Shown: positions 9,130 to 19,264, counted from the first letter of the stretch. The stretch: DNA of 64,000 bases from Niastella yeongjuensis (GCF_900110245.1 NZ_FOCZ01000002.1:558001-622000), one strand, 5' to 3'. Numbers and translations: made by a program. The notes: generated by a model not told the origin, from the letters alone.

Positions 9130-10101
9130 ATGCAGCATGAAAATGAAGTGTTGTTACAGGAAAACAAGGACCGTTTTGTTATTCTCCCAATCAAATATCC
9201 CGCAATATGGGAAATGTATAAAAAGCATGAAGCCAGCTTCTGGACGGCAGAGGAAATTGATTTAAGCGGCGATCTGAAAGACTGGGCTTCGCTCAATGAT
9301 GGCGAGCGCCATTTTATTTCACATGTACTGGCCTTTTTTGCTGCCAGCGATGGTATTGTGAATGAAAACCTGGCAGTGAATTTTATGAGTGAAGTGCAAT
9401 TGCCCGAAGCGCGTTGCTTTTATGGTTTTCAGATCATGATGGAAAACATTCACTCCGAAACATACGCATTACTGATAGATACATATGTTAAGGACGTTAA
9501 CGAAAAAGACCGGCTGTTCCATGCCATCGATACCGTGCCGGCTGTGAAGAAAAAAGCGGAGTGGGCTTTGCGTTGGATTGAACAAGGGAACTTCGCCGAG
9601 CGTTTAGTAGCTTTTGCAGCAGTAGAAGGTATATTCTTCAGCGGTAGCTTCTGTTCCATTTTCTGGTTGAAGAAAAGAGGGTTGATGCCCGGGCTTACCT
9701 TCAGCAATGAGCTGATCAGCCGTGACGAAGGTTTGCATTGCGAATTTGCCTGCCTGTTGTACAGCATGCTCAGTGCTAAATTAACACAGGAGCAGGTGTA
9801 CAATATCATCGGCGATGCCGTACGTATTGAAAAAGAATTTATCACCGAAGCATTACCGGTTGACCTTATTGGGATGAACGCCCGGTTGATGCAACAGTAT
9901 ATTGAATTTGTGGCCGACAGATGGTTGAGTGAACTGGGGTATCCCAAAATGTTCAATGCCACCAATCCGTTCGACTTTATGGAAATGATCTCCCTGCAGG
10001 GTAAAACCAATTTCTTTGAAAAGAGAGTAGGAGATTACCGCAAAGCCGGGGTAAACGCCAGCAAAGAGTCGCAACAGTTTTCGCTTGATGAAGATTTCTA
10101 A
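9130..10101 (+). CDS. nrdB: Ribonucleoside-diphosphate reductase beta subunit (class Ia-type R2)
   Basis: 323 aa from the ATG at 9130 ([16 protein letters not shown]), which fits the usual R2 start better than the in-frame upstream ATG at 9010, whose 40 extra residues look non-native. R2 holds the di-iron centre and tyrosyl radical. Visible motifs: [13 protein letters not shown], the helix [15 protein letters not shown] with E-x2-H-x3-Y carrying metal ligands and the radical Tyr, [16 protein letters not shown], and [14 protein letters not shown] with the second E..H pair. The family normally has about 320-350 residues. It is followed after 81 bp by nrdA in the same direction, so the two should be co-transcribed; R2-before-R1 order is seen here. 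Confidence 0.96.
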   Translation: MQHENEVLLQENKDRFVILPIKYPAIWEMYKKHEASFWTAEEIDLSGDLKDWASLNDGERHFISHVLAFFAASDGIVNENLAVNFMSEVQLPEARCFYGFQIMMENIHSETYALLIDTYVKDVNEKDRLFHAIDTVPAVKKKAEWALRWIEQGNFAERLVAFAAVEGIFFSGSFCSIFWLKKRGLMPGLTFSNELISRDEGLHCEFACLLYSMLSAKLTQEQVYNIIGDAVRIEKEFITEALPVDLIGMNARLMQQYIEFVADRWLSELGYPKMFNATNPFDFMEMISLQGKTNFFEKRVGDYRKAGVNASKESQQFSLDEDF

Positions 10102-10182
10102 AGAGAGAAAGCCAGAGCGTAAAAAATCCAGCATCCCGAAAGATCGGAAATATTATTTGATAGCACTATAAACTCCATTGAC

Positions 10183-12552
10183 ATGAACGTATTAAAAAGG
10201 AACGGGAAAAAAGAAACTGTAAAGTTCGATAAGATCACGGCGCGTATTCAGAAGCTGTCGTATGGATTGAGCCCGCTGGTTGATGTGATAGAAGTAACAA
10301 AAAAAGTAATTGAAGGTATTTATGACGGGGTTACCACTTCCGAGCTGGATAACCTGGCTGCTGAAACAGCTGCCTCATTAACTACCAAACACCCAGATTA
10401 TGCCTTGCTGGCCTCACGTATAGCCGTGAGCAACCTGCATAAGAATACCGAGAAGTCATTCTCTGGTACCATGCGCAGGCTGTATGATTATACCGATTCA
10501 GCTACAGGCCGTAAAATGCCTTTGCTGGCCGATGACATAATGGAGATCATCGAAGCCAATGCAGAATTGCTGGATAGCTCTATCATTTACGACCGTGATT
10601 TCGGTTTTGATTATTTCGGTTTTAAAACACTGGAAAAATCATACCTGTTGCGTGTAGATGGGGTTATTGTTGAGCGTCCGCAGCATATGTATATGCGCGT
10701 ATCTATCGGTATTCACAAAGAAGATATTGAAAGCGCTATTAAAACATACAACCTGATGAGTGAGCGCTGGTTTACCCATGCCACGCCTACTTTATTCAAT
10801 GGTGGTACGCCCAAGCCGCAAATGTCATCCTGCTTTTTGTTGACCATGAAAGACGACAGCATCGATGGTATTTACGACACGCTGAAACAAACGGCTAAGA
10901 TTTCACAAAGTGCCGGTGGTATCGGTTTATCAATTCACAACGTACGCGCTACCGGTAGCTATATAGGAGGAACCAATGGTACCAGCAATGGTATTATTCC
11001 CATGCTGCGTGTATTCAACGATACAGCCCGTTATGTTGACCAGGGCGGTGGCAAACGCAAAGGCGCTTTTGCTATTTACCTGGAACCCTGGCATGCTGAT
11101 ATCGTAGAATTCCTTGACCTGCGTAAAAACCATGGTAAAGAAGAAATGCGCGCCAGGGACCTGTTCTATGCACTGTGGATAAACGACCTGTTCATGAAAC
11201 GCGTAGAATCGAACGGCGACTGGAGCCTGTTCTGTCCCAATGAAGCACCTGGTTTAGGCGATACCTTTGGTGACGAATTTGAAGCGCTGTACCACCGCTA
11301 CGAAGCAGAAGGCCGTCAACGTAAAGTAATAAAAGCGCAGGACCTGTGGTTTGCTATTCTGGAAGCGCAGATTGAAACCGGTACGCCTTACATGCTGTAT
11401 AAAGATGCTGCCAACCGTAAAAGCAACCAGCAGAACCTGGGAACCATCAAAAGCAGCAACCTGTGTACAGAGATCCTGGAGTTTACCAGCGCTGATGAAG
11501 TAGCGGTTTGTAACCTGGCTTCCCTGGCATTGCCCCGCTTTGTAAACGAAGGAAAATTCGATTTCGATAAATTATACGATGTAACCTATCAGGCTGCACG
11601 TAACCTCAATCGCATCATCGATAACAACTATTATCCAATTGAGGAAGCAAAACGTTCAAACCTGCGTCACCGCCCTATTGGCTTAGGCGTACAGGGTTTG
11701 GCGGATGTGTTTATCCTGATGCGTTTGCCTTTTGAAAGCGACCTGGCAAAAGTGTTGAACAAAAACATTTTCGAGACCATTTACTTTGCAGCGATGACCG
11801 CCAGCAAGGATATGGCGATTGAACATGGGGCGTATGAAACCTTTGCCGGTTCACCTTTATCAAAAGGACAGTTCCAGTTCGATCTGTGGAATGTACAACC
11901 ATCGAACCGTCACGACTGGAATGCCCTGCGTGCAGAAGTAATGAAACATGGCGTGCGCAACTCATTGCTGGTAGCACCTATGCCAACAGCTTCTACTTCA
12001 CAGATCCTTGGTAACAACGAATGTTTTGAACCTTATACATCAAACATCTATGTTCGCCGGGTATTGAGCGGTGAGTTTATCATCGTAAACAAACACCTGT
12101 TGAAAGACCTGGTACAACTGGGCCTTTGGAACGATACCATGAAGAACAAGATCATTGCGGCTAATGGTTCTATTCAAAACATCAACGAAATACCTGCCGA
12201 TATCAAAGCGTTGTACAAAACTGTATGGGAAATAAAACAACGTCATTTGATTGACATGGCAGCCGATCGCGGTGCATTCATTTGCCAGTCGCAATCGCTG
12301 AACCTGTTTGTTGATAATCCAACTGTGGCCAAACTGACCTCTATGCACTTCTATTCATGGAAGGTAGGTCTGAAAACAGGTATGTATTATCTGCGTACAC
12401 AGGCAGCAGCCCAGGCAGTACAGTTTACGGTTGAAAAACAAGGCAGCCGTCAAATGGAGCCTGTAGTAGGAATGGGAGGTGAAAGCGCTGATGAAATAAT
12501 AGAAGGTCAGGTATGCACCATGGAAGAAGGTTGCGTAACCTGCAGCTCATAG
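10183..12552 (+). CDS. nrdA: Ribonucleoside-diphosphate reductase alpha subunit (class I R1)
   Basis: 789 aa. It reduces ribonucleoside diphosphates to deoxy forms together with NrdB. The N-terminus is an ATP-cone regulatory domain ([19 protein letters not shown]). Catalytic region: [20 protein letters not shown] with the first redox Cys, [36 protein letters not shown], and the radical-site motif SNLCTEI with N-x-C-x-E. The substrate-binding segment [20 protein letters not shown] is intact, and the C-terminal tail carries the shuttle cysteines ([10 protein letters not shown]). Length is normal for an R1 with one ATP cone. A strong terminator follows 37 bp after the stop. Confidence 0.97.
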   Translation: MNVLKRNGKKETVKFDKITARIQKLSYGLSPLVDVIEVTKKVIEGIYDGVTTSELDNLAAETAASLTTKHPDYALLASRIAVSNLHKNTEKSFSGTMRRLYDYTDSATGRKMPLLADDIMEIIEANAELLDSSIIYDRDFGFDYFGFKTLEKSYLLRVDGVIVERPQHMYMRVSIGIHKEDIESAIKTYNLMSERWFTHATPTLFNGGTPKPQMSSCFLLTMKDDSIDGIYDTLKQTAKISQSAGGIGLSIHNVRATGSYIGGTNGTSNGIIPMLRVFNDTARYVDQGGGKRKGAFAIYLEPWHADIVEFLDLRKNHGKEEMRARDLFYALWINDLFMKRVESNGDWSLFCPNEAPGLGDTFGDEFEALYHRYEAEGRQRKVIKAQDLWFAILEAQIETGTPYMLYKDAANRKSNQQNLGTIKSSNLCTEILEFTSADEVAVCNLASLALPRFVNEGKFDFDKLYDVTYQAARNLNRIIDNNYYPIEEAKRSNLRHRPIGLGVQGLADVFILMRLPFESDLAKVLNKNIFETIYFAAMTASKDMAIEHGAYETFAGSPLSKGQFQFDLWNVQPSNRHDWNALRAEVMKHGVRNSLLVAPMPTASTSQILGNNECFEPYTSNIYVRRVLSGEFIIVNKHLLKDLVQLGLWNDTMKNKIIAANGSIQNINEIPADIKALYKTVWEIKQRHLIDMAADRGAFICQSQSLNLFVDNPTVAKLTSMHFYSWKVGLKTGMYYLRTQAAAQAVQFTVEKQGSRQMEPVVGMGGESADEIIEGQVCTMEEGCVTCSS

Positions 12553-12589
12553 TCTTCACAGCTCGAACATATACCAAGTATTGAACACG

Positions 12590-12621
12590 GAGAGCCTCCA
12601 TATGGGGGCTCTCTTTTTTTT
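12590..12621 (+). terminator. Rho-independent terminator after nrdA
   Basis: GAGAGCCTCCA-TA-TGGGGGCTCTC forms an 11-bp stem directly followed by eight T. It ends the nrdBA transcript just before the metE promoter box. Confidence 0.9.
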
Positions 12622-12623
12622 CC

Positions 12624-12631
12624 TATATTTG
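12624..12631 (+). promoter_or_regulatory. Probable promoter of the metE riboswitch transcript
   Basis: TATATTTG matches the Bacteroidota -7 consensus TAnnTTTG exactly. TATG at 12601-12604 could serve as a -33 element (one mismatch to TTTG) at a 19-base spacing. Transcription would start near 12637, a little before the riboswitch aptamer. Confidence 0.6.
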
Positions 12632-12654
12632 CACCCGGAGTTCTTTACTTTAAC

Positions 12655-12848
12655 ACTTGTTTTCGGGTTCTCTGCGTAAAGCGGGGATTAAAAAGGAACC
12701 GTGTGAGAATCACGGGCTGTCGCGCAACTGTATGTTGTAGTGGGGTATAACCTCACAGCGCTGCATAATTAGCCACTGTATCAGGCCTCAATGGTATGGG
12801 AAGGCATGTAGCAAAACAACAAGCCAGGATACTTGCCTGAAAACGGAG
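12655..12848 (+). ncRNA. Cobalamin (B12) riboswitch aptamer upstream of metE
   Basis: The conserved core is readable in order: AAAGGAACCGTGTGAGAATC near 12691, GGGCTGTCGCGCAACTGT near 12713, GCCACTGT at 12772, GGGAAGGC near 12798, and the B12 box GCCAGGATACTTGCC at 12823-12837. GTTTTC (12659-12664) and GAAAAC (12839-12844) can close the outer stem. B12 riboswitches repress genes when adenosyl- or methylcobalamin is abundant; here the target is the B12-independent methionine synthase, which is wasteful when B12 is available. A terminator precedes it and a -7 box lies just upstream. Confidence 0.95.
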
Positions 12849-12852
12849 ACCA

Positions 12853-12953
12853 ATGCTTTCGCGGTTCAAAAGCAGCAGTCGAAAACAGTTAATCACCTCA
12901 CCTTGCACCTCACATTGTAACTGTTTCGGTCTAACACTTTATCACGAAAGCAT
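12853..12953 (+). promoter_or_regulatory. Nested inverted repeats: likely expression platform of the metE riboswitch
   Basis: Directly after the aptamer, ATGCTTTCG (12853-12861) is perfectly complementary to CGAAAGCAT (12945-12953), and inside it AAACAGTTA (12883-12891) pairs with TAACTGTTT (12918-12926). There is no T run after the outer arm, so this looks like an RNA structure controlling translation or antitermination rather than a simple terminator. The mechanism is inferred. Confidence 0.5.
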
Positions 12954-13008
12954 ACACATTAAACGTAAAGACATTAATACTATTCATTAATGTTTCACAA
13001 AATGTTTT

Positions 13009-15324
13009 ATGCGTATGCTAACACACAATCTTGGGTTCCCCCGCATTGGGGCGCAACGCCAGTTAAAAAAGGCCAGTGAACAATACTGGGCCGGTAACAT
13101 TACCAGAAGCGAATTATTTCTTACCGCCAAAAAGATCAGGGAAGAAAACTGGTTATTGCAGAAACAGGCGGGTATCGGCATGATACCCTGTAACGATTTC
13201 AGCTTTTACGACCAGGTGCTGGATATGTCGTTGCTGGTGGGCGCTGTTCCGCCCCGTTATACGCCTGTGGCCACCGATATTAAGGAAAACACAGAGATCG
13301 ATCTGTATTTTGCCATGGCCCGCGGTTACCAGCAACATGGCCTCGACATCACCGCCATGGAAATGACAAAATGGTTCGATACCAACTACCATTACATTGT
13401 ACCTGAATTTACGGCTGGCCAGCAATTCCGGATCCTGTCCGACAAACTGTTCAACGAGTTCAACGAATGCCAACGCGTAACAGGAACTACACCAAAGCCG
13501 GTATTGATTGGGCCCGTATCGTATTTACTGTTAGGGAAAGAAAAAGACAATCAACCCTTTGACCGCATTGACCTGTTAAAACAATTGTTGCCGGTTTACA
13601 TAGAGGTGCTGAAAAAACTGGAAGACAATGGCGCCATCTGGGTGCAGATCGATGAGCCATTTTTGGTGACCGACCTTACAGAGAAACAAAAGCAGGCTTT
13701 TGAATATGCTTATAAAGAGATCCGCAGGCAGTGCGGTGATCTGAAAATATTACTGGCCACTTACTTTGAAGGCTTACAGGAAAATACCAGTCTGGCCGTA
13801 AACCTGCCGGTATGTGCCCTGCATATTGACCTGGTACGGGCACCGCAACAGGTAGATGAGGTAGTAAAAGCCGCGCCGCCCAGACTGTCCATCTCATTGG
13901 GTGTAGTAGATGGCCGTAACATTTGGAAGAATGATTACAGCAAATCACTGGCGATTATCGAGAAAGCAAAAGCAGTTATTGGTGAAGACCGGCTGATGCT
14001 GGCGCCTTCCTGCTCTTTACTGCATTCTCCTGTTGATCTGGAAGGAGAAACTGCATTGGATGCAGAGATCAAAAACTGGATGGCATTTGCCAAACAAAAA
14101 CTGGATGAGATAAATGAGTTACAACAAATAGTGGCCGGCGATACAACCCTGTTGAAAAAGAATGCAGCCATTATAGAAAGCCGCCGGAACTCAACCCGTA
14201 TTCATAAACAAACAGTAAAAGACCGGGCGGCAGCAATTAAAGAAGCAGACGCCACCCGTACGAGTGAGTTTACCGTTCGGCAACAGATACAGCAGCAGCG
14301 GTTTCAATTACCCTTATTTCCCACCACCACCATTGGCTCGTTTCCGCAAACTGAAGAGATCCGGCAGCTGCGCGCTAAATTGAAAAAGGGAGATTTGACC
14401 CAGCAACAATACGAGTCGGAAATTGAAGACGCCACCATCTCGGCTATCCGGGTGCAGGAAGAGATAGGCCTCGATGTGCTGGTGCATGGCGAGTTTGAGC
14501 GCAATGACATGGTGGAGTATTTTGGCGAACAGCTCGATGGGTTCCTGTTCACCAAAAACGGCTGGGTACAAAGCTATGGCAGCCGTTGTGTGAAACCACC
14601 CGTGATTGCAGGGGATGTAAGCAGAACCGGTGATATGACCGTTCGATGGAGCGCTTTTGCCCAGGAACAAACCAACAGGCTGATGAAAGGAATGCTTACC
14701 GGCCCCGTAACGATCCTGCAATGGTCGTTTGTACGGGATGACCAGCCCAGGTGGCAAACGGCTTTTCAAATTGCCCTGGCCATAAGAGATGAAGTGGTGG
14801 CCCTGGAAAAAGCAGGCATCAAAGTAATACAAATTGATGAACCGGCTATTCGCGAGGGATTGCCATTGAGAAAGAAAGACGGTCCGGCATACCTGGAATG
14901 GGCGGTAAAAGCATTCCGCTTATCGGCCAGTGGGGTTAAAGACGAAACGCAGATCCACACCCATATGTGTTACAGCGAGTTCAATGATATTATGGAGCAC
15001 ATTGCCAAAATGGATGCCGATGTGATCACCATTGAAACAAGCCGTTCACAAATGGAATTACTGGAGGCCTTTGCCCGGTTTAAATATCCTAATGAAATAG
15101 GGCCCGGTGTATACGATATACATTCCCCACGGGTACCCACAGTGGAAGAAATGACCCATTTACTGGAGAAAGCAACGGCCTTATTGCCGGTTAAAAACCT
15201 ATGGGTAAATCCTGACTGCGGTTTAAAGACCCGTCGCTGGCCGGAGACCATTGCCGCGTTGAAGAACATGGTGCAGGCAGCCCAGCAGGCGCGGGAGAAA
15301 GCAACAGCACCCGTATTGATTTAA
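13009..15324 (+). CDS. metE: 5-methyltetrahydropteroyltriglutamate--homocysteine methyltransferase, B12-independent
   Basis: 771 aa, normal for MetE. It transfers a methyl group from methyl-tetrahydropteroyl-polyglutamate to homocysteine, the last step of methionine synthesis, without cobalamin. The N-terminal half starts with the typical NLGFPRIGAQRQLKKASE. The C-terminal catalytic half has FPTTTIGSFPQTEEIRQLR, the zinc/homocysteine ligands His652 and Cys654 in HTHMCYSEF, and Cys737 in NPDCGLKTR; the 83-residue spacing between the two Cys equals that in E. coli MetE (643/726). Two in-frame starts are possible (13009 and 13015), both giving a normal N-terminus. Regulation: a cobalamin riboswitch lies in the leader. 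Confidence 0.98.
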   Translation: MRMLTHNLGFPRIGAQRQLKKASEQYWAGNITRSELFLTAKKIREENWLLQKQAGIGMIPCNDFSFYDQVLDMSLLVGAVPPRYTPVATDIKENTEIDLYFAMARGYQQHGLDITAMEMTKWFDTNYHYIVPEFTAGQQFRILSDKLFNEFNECQRVTGTTPKPVLIGPVSYLLLGKEKDNQPFDRIDLLKQLLPVYIEVLKKLEDNGAIWVQIDEPFLVTDLTEKQKQAFEYAYKEIRRQCGDLKILLATYFEGLQENTSLAVNLPVCALHIDLVRAPQQVDEVVKAAPPRLSISLGVVDGRNIWKNDYSKSLAIIEKAKAVIGEDRLMLAPSCSLLHSPVDLEGETALDAEIKNWMAFAKQKLDEINELQQIVAGDTTLLKKNAAIIESRRNSTRIHKQTVKDRAAAIKEADATRTSEFTVRQQIQQQRFQLPLFPTTTIGSFPQTEEIRQLRAKLKKGDLTQQQYESEIEDATISAIRVQEEIGLDVLVHGEFERNDMVEYFGEQLDGFLFTKNGWVQSYGSRCVKPPVIAGDVSRTGDMTVRWSAFAQEQTNRLMKGMLTGPVTILQWSFVRDDQPRWQTAFQIALAIRDEVVALEKAGIKVIQIDEPAIREGLPLRKKDGPAYLEWAVKAFRLSASGVKDETQIHTHMCYSEFNDIMEHIAKMDADVITIETSRSQMELLEAFARFKYPNEIGPGVYDIHSPRVPTVEEMTHLLEKATALLPVKNLWVNPDCGLKTRRWPETIAALKNMVQAAQQAREKATAPVLI

Positions 15325-15357
15325 ATAAAATAATCATCGCCTAAGTTTCAGTTACAA

Positions 15358-15394
15358 GTAAGTTGCCCCTCTTTGCGGGGTAACTTGCTTTTTT
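15358..15394 (+). terminator. Rho-independent terminator after metE
   Basis: GTAAGTTGCCCC and GGGGTAACTTGC pair over 12 bases (two G-U pairs) around CTCTTTGC-type loop sequence, followed by six T. Located 33 bp after the metE stop. Confidence 0.88.
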
Positions 15395-15419
15395 AATTTA
15401 ACGTAATTACAGCATACCA

Positions 15420-15803
15420 ATGACCATAGAGGAAAAGATCAAACAATCCGAAACCCGGATCTTCAAGGCCGTATTCCCTAACACCACTAACCATTACGAC
15501 ACGTTATTTGGCGGCACAGCCATGGCCCTGATGGATGAGGTAGCGTTTATCGCAGCTACCCGTTTTGCCCGCAAACGAATGGTAACGGTTTCCTCGGATA
15601 AAATAGATTTTACCCGCCCCATACCGGCCGGAACCATCATAGAGCTGATTGGTAAAGTGATTCATACGGGTAAAAGCAGTGTACGGGTGCTGGTTGAAAT
15701 ATATATTGAAGAAATGTATTCATTTGAACGGGAACGGGCAATCAGCGGCACCTTTACGCTGGTAGCGGTGGATGAGCACAAGAAACCAGTAGCCATTTTG
15801 TAG
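15420..15803 (+). CDS. Acyl-CoA thioesterase, hotdog fold (YciA/BFIT-like)
   Basis: 127 aa. Signature of acyl-CoA hydrolases of the YciA/BACH type: FPNTTNHYDTLFGGTAMALM, where the conserved N/H..D..GG segment forms the active site, then DEVAFIAATRFARKRMVT, VSSDKIDFTRPIPAGTIIEL and GKVIHTGKSSVRVLVEI. These enzymes cleave acyl-CoA to free acid and CoA in the cytoplasm, usually as hexamers; chain-length preference cannot be read from sequence. Single gene with a terminator upstream and a composite repeat downstream. Confidence 0.9.
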   Translation: MTIEEKIKQSETRIFKAVFPNTTNHYDTLFGGTAMALMDEVAFIAATRFARKRMVTVSSDKIDFTRPIPAGTIIELIGKVIHTGKSSVRVLVEIYIEEMYSFERERAISGTFTLVAVDEHKKPVAIL

Positions 15804-15816
15804 TGAGTGGTGAGTT

Positions 15817-15972
15817 GGCAGAGGGCAGAAGGGAGAAGGCAGAGGGCAGAAGGCAGAGAAATCGGGCGGGGTAAGGTCGTTTATTAATTTCAAAGCTCGC
15901 GAACCGTTTCACGTTTGCCGTTTCACCTGCCGCGTCGCGGCTCTCTGCCTTCTGCCTTCTGCCCTCTGCCCC
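15817..15972. repeat. Composite intergenic repeat, copy A (GGCAGAR arms)
   Basis: The left arm (15817-15858) is a run of GGCAGAG/GGCAGAA-type words; the right arm (15943-15970) is their reverse complement (CTCTGCCTTCTGCC and so on). Between them lie CTCGCGAACC near 15898 and the palindrome CCGCGTCGCGG at 15930-15940. A GTGAGTGGTGAGTT word precedes it. Other copies are near 27591, 44014, 45347, 46303 and 53885. Confidence 0.75.
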
Positions 15973-16113
15973 TGAAAAGGGCGGATAACGCCAACCAATC
16001 GGAGGTTTAGATTAAAAAGTCTTAATATGAGGTTTTCTTTAACAATTCGTAGACAAAATTTTATCAATTTTAAGCTATGAAACCCATTAATTTGTTAAAA
16101 GTTAAATTGCCCC

Positions 16114-18609
16114 ATGAATTGCATTCGTTTTTATAGATCCCTGATTGTTTTGGCCTTACTTTTTTCCGGTATAGGGGCCGGCTATGCTCAACAGATCGAT
16201 TCCATGGTGAACCTGTATGGTGAAAGATACCCGCAGGAGAAGATATATGTTCACTTTGATAAACCGGCTTACAATACCGGTGAAACCATCTGGTTTAAAT
16301 CGTACCTGTTTGCGGGCATTGTACCCTCACCCATCAGCAAGAACTTTTATGTTGAACTGCTCGATCAGTCGGGCAAGGTGTTACAACAAAAGCTGCTGCC
16401 CATTTATGAGGGCTCTTCTGCCGGTAGTTTTGACCTGCCAGCCAATACACCGCCCATTATCGTCTTCCGGGCCTATACAACCTGGATGATGAATTTTGAT
16501 ACCTCTTTTATCTTTAGCAAAACCATCCGCATTCTGAATAAAACGGTTGCAGTTGCCCCAGCTTCCACTGCGGCAACAACCAGCGCCAAAACAACGGCTG
16601 GCAAACAACCCGCCACTGCGCCGCAAGGTGGTGCAGGCAGTAATCCTGCACCTGCCGTTACCTTACGCTTCTTCCCTGAAGGCGGTGACCTGGTAACAGG
16701 TCTTGAGTCGGTGGTGGCAGTTAAAGTGACCGACGAATTCGGATTGCCTGTATCGGCAGAAGGCGCCATTAAAGATGGCTCGGGAGCTACGGTAGCCACT
16801 TTTGGTACAGTGCATGATGGGATGGGGCGTTTTACCATTGAACCCCAGGCCGGTAAAACCTATACCGCCGAATGGACAGACGAAAAAAAGCAAACACATA
16901 AAACATCCCTGCCTGTAGCCAAACAAACCGGGGTAACCATACAATGCGCTCCCACCGGTAGCCGGGAGGCATTTATTATCAGAAGGTCACAGGATGCATC
17001 AGACGATTATAAAACCCTGTACCTGCTGGGTTATTTCAACTCACAGGTTGTATACAAGGCCCGGTTGAACCTGACGCAGAATTTTATGGTGAGCGGTTCC
17101 ATTCCTTTGGAAGGCATTCCCACCGGTATGTTGCAAATGACCTTATTCGATGCGAACTGGAAGCCTGTTGCCGAGCGTATTACTTTCGTAAATAAAGAAG
17201 ATTATTTCTTTACCACCCGTGTAGTACCAATTACCAGGAGCACTGCAAGCCGGGCAAAAAATACCCTGGTGATCGATGTGCCCGATACGCTGAAATCGAA
17301 CCTGAGTATCTCAATCACCGATGCCGGATTGACCAAAGCTGATCCCGATGCTGATAACATTGTATCGCATTTGCTATTAAGCGGCGATCTGCGTGGCTAT
17401 ATTCACAATCCCTATTATTACTTAACCGGTAACGACGATACGGTACGTTCGCACCTTGACCTGGTAATGCTTACCAATGGCTGGCGCCGGTTCAAATGGG
17501 AAGACCTCGCCGCCGGTAAACTGCCGGTTATAAAATACCCACGCGAAAATTATCTCTCGCTCAGCGCTACATTAACCGGTATACAGCCCAGCCAGGTGCC
17601 AAAAAATACCCAGATCAACGTGTTCCTGCAGGCAAAAGACTCCTCCCGTCAATTGTTCTTTTTATCAATTGACTCAACGGGTAAATTTCAACAGGAAGGA
17701 CTGGTGTTCTTTGATACGGTGAATGTGTTTTACCAGTTTAACAACAACAAGTACCTCGCTAATAAATCCGTGGTTAATTTCAGCAATGGAACACATAAAC
17801 CTCCTTTTCTTATAAAACCCGATTCGGCCTGGCGCGTGCCCATGCCCATTGATACAAGCCTGTTGAACAGGGGCAAGTACTTTGCCAGTGAGGCGGAGCG
17901 GTTGAAACCTGAACTGGAGAAAAAAGTAAAAACACTGGAAGCCGTTACGGTAAAGGCAAAAACAAAGTCGAAGTCACAGATAATGGATGAACGCTATACC
18001 AGTGGTTTATTCTCTGGCGGCGATGCCACCACATTTGACCTTACAGATGATGTGGCAGCACTGGGAGCTATGAATATCTTCACGTATCTGCAGGGCCGGG
18101 TGGCCGGTTTGCAGATCACTACCGGCGGTCAAACCTCGTTACAATGGCGGGGCGCTACACCTTCCCTGTTTTTGAATGAAATGCCGGTTGATGTAAGTGC
18201 CATTGAAAATATTCCGGTTACAGATATCGCATATGTGAAAGCATTCCGGCCACCGTTTTTCGGTGCAGTGGGTGGTGGCGCCGGCGGTGCCATTGCCATC
18301 TATACCAAAAAAGGCGGCGATGTTACAGCCAATACTTCCAATATGGGCGGGCTCGATAAAACCAAACTAAACGGTTATTCCGTTCCCAAGGAGTTTTATT
18401 CACCCGACTACAGCAAGGAAGTAACCAATTCCGATCTGCCCGATATTCGTCCTACCTTATTCTGGCAGCCATACATTCTTACCGATAAGAACAATCACAA
18501 AATAAACCTGACCTTCTATAATAACGATGTAACAAAACGCATCCGGATTATTCTGGAAGGTATAAATGAAGAAGGTCAGCTCACCAGGGTAGAGAAGATT
18601 ATTGAGTAA
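16114..18609 (+). CDS. Outer-membrane-associated protein with MG2-like and TonB-receptor plug-like domains
   Basis: 831 aa, ATG start, signal peptide ending GAGYAQ. Residues ~35-130 resemble a macroglobulin MG2-type domain (YPQEKIYVHFDKPAYNTGETIWFKSYL without a break in the DNA). A low-complexity Ala/Thr linker (TAATTSAKTTAGKQPATAPQ) follows at ~150-175, then further beta domains. Residues ~640-740 look like a TonB-dependent receptor plug: IFTYLQGRVAGLQITTGG, LQWRGATPSLFLNEMPVD, and GGAGGAIAIYTKKG. There is no room for a 22-strand barrel after it (about 90 residues remain), so it is not a classical receptor. This architecture occurs in Bacteroidota; its function is not established. A terminator follows the stop. 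Confidence 0.75.
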   Translation: MNCIRFYRSLIVLALLFSGIGAGYAQQIDSMVNLYGERYPQEKIYVHFDKPAYNTGETIWFKSYLFAGIVPSPISKNFYVELLDQSGKVLQQKLLPIYEGSSAGSFDLPANTPPIIVFRAYTTWMMNFDTSFIFSKTIRILNKTVAVAPASTAATTSAKTTAGKQPATAPQGGAGSNPAPAVTLRFFPEGGDLVTGLESVVAVKVTDEFGLPVSAEGAIKDGSGATVATFGTVHDGMGRFTIEPQAGKTYTAEWTDEKKQTHKTSLPVAKQTGVTIQCAPTGSREAFIIRRSQDASDDYKTLYLLGYFNSQVVYKARLNLTQNFMVSGSIPLEGIPTGMLQMTLFDANWKPVAERITFVNKEDYFFTTRVVPITRSTASRAKNTLVIDVPDTLKSNLSISITDAGLTKADPDADNIVSHLLLSGDLRGYIHNPYYYLTGNDDTVRSHLDLVMLTNGWRRFKWEDLAAGKLPVIKYPRENYLSLSATLTGIQPSQVPKNTQINVFLQAKDSSRQLFFLSIDSTGKFQQEGLVFFDTVNVFYQFNNNKYLANKSVVNFSNGTHKPPFLIKPDSAWRVPMPIDTSLLNRGKYFASEAERLKPELEKKVKTLEAVTVKAKTKSKSQIMDERYTSGLFSGGDATTFDLTDDVAALGAMNIFTYLQGRVAGLQITTGGQTSLQWRGATPSLFLNEMPVDVSAIENIPVTDIAYVKAFRPPFFGAVGGGAGGAIAIYTKKGGDVTANTSNMGGLDKTKLNGYSVPKEFYSPDYSKEVTNSDLPDIRPTLFWQPYILTDKNNHKINLTFYNNDVTKRIRIILEGINEEGQLTRVEKIIE

Positions 18610-18632
18610 ATAGAAGTTACTTCGATAAATAG

Positions 18633-18664
18633 AAATGCCTCACTGTAAAGTGGGGCATTTTTAT
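18633..18664 (+). terminator. Terminator after the MG2/plug gene
   Basis: AAATGCCTCACT-GTAA-AGTGGGGCATTT is a 12-bp stem with one G-U pair and a T-rich tail. The convergent gene ends at 18689, so it may work for both directions. Confidence 0.85.
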
Positions 18665-18688
18665 TTATTTAAACTCACCACTCACAAT

Positions 18689-19264
18689 CTAGTTCTTCAA
18701 AATCGTGATCGTCTTATTCGCATCATGTCCTTTGATGGACGTTGAATCGGGTGGTGGTGGGGGTAATTTATGATTATAAGTAACAACAAACTTCGAATAC
18801 ATTTCCATCATGGGACTGGCAAAGTGCATGGCATCGCCTTCCTGGGGCGTAATAAGACCATCTATGATCAGTGTATCGCTGTCACTCATGGGTTCAATTT
18901 CGAAAGTATAGTTGTAAGATAGTTTGGGATTGGGTTTGGAGATCTCCAGGTCATAAAAGGATTTATGATCGTACGTAAGGAACAGGGTAATATTGCCGTA
19001 TTGCTTACTCATGGTATCCTGGGTAACACCGTCCAGCACTTTTTTCAGCGGGGTTGAATCCGACGACAGGATCCACACACTATCATACATCACTTCTTTG
19101 GGGTCATCGGCCAGGTATACCTGCATTTTTTTTACAATAGAATCATCTGTGTTTTTAAAAACAATGGTATCATAACTGGCTGGAGCTGGTTTACGTCCAA
19201 ACCAAAAGTACATGCCTACGCCAATAATGACCATGATCAGTAAAATTATCCAGGTTCCGCGCAT
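18689..19264 (-). CDS. Membrane-anchored protein of unknown function
   Basis: 191 aa. One N-terminal transmembrane segment (TWIILLIMVIIGVGMYFWF) followed by RK; the rest is extracytoplasmic, acidic and beta-rich, with a proline run LPPPPPDS near the C-terminus. No family recognised. It is convergent with the MG2/plug gene and divergent from the Nif3 gene. It could be a lipoprotein-like periplasmic protein tethered by its uncleaved anchor. Confidence 0.6.
   Translation of the reverse strand: MRGTWIILLIMVIIGVGMYFWFGRKPAPASYDTIVFKNTDDSIVKKMQVYLADDPKEVMYDSVWILSSDSTPLKKVLDGVTQDTMSKQYGNITLFLTYDHKSFYDLEISKPNPKLSYNYTFEIEPMSDSDTLIIDGLITPQEGDAMHFASPMMEMYSKFVVTYNHKLPPPPPDSTSIKGHDANKTITILKN

Noticed and set aside
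13676-14555. Long antisense frames within metE
   Set aside because: Codon-shadow frames opposite a strongly conserved gene; no independent signals.
15817-15972. Repeat A considered as a CRISPR array
   Set aside because: Words are 7-8 bp, arms are inverted, and there are no constant-length repeats with unique spacers; no cas genes in the window.
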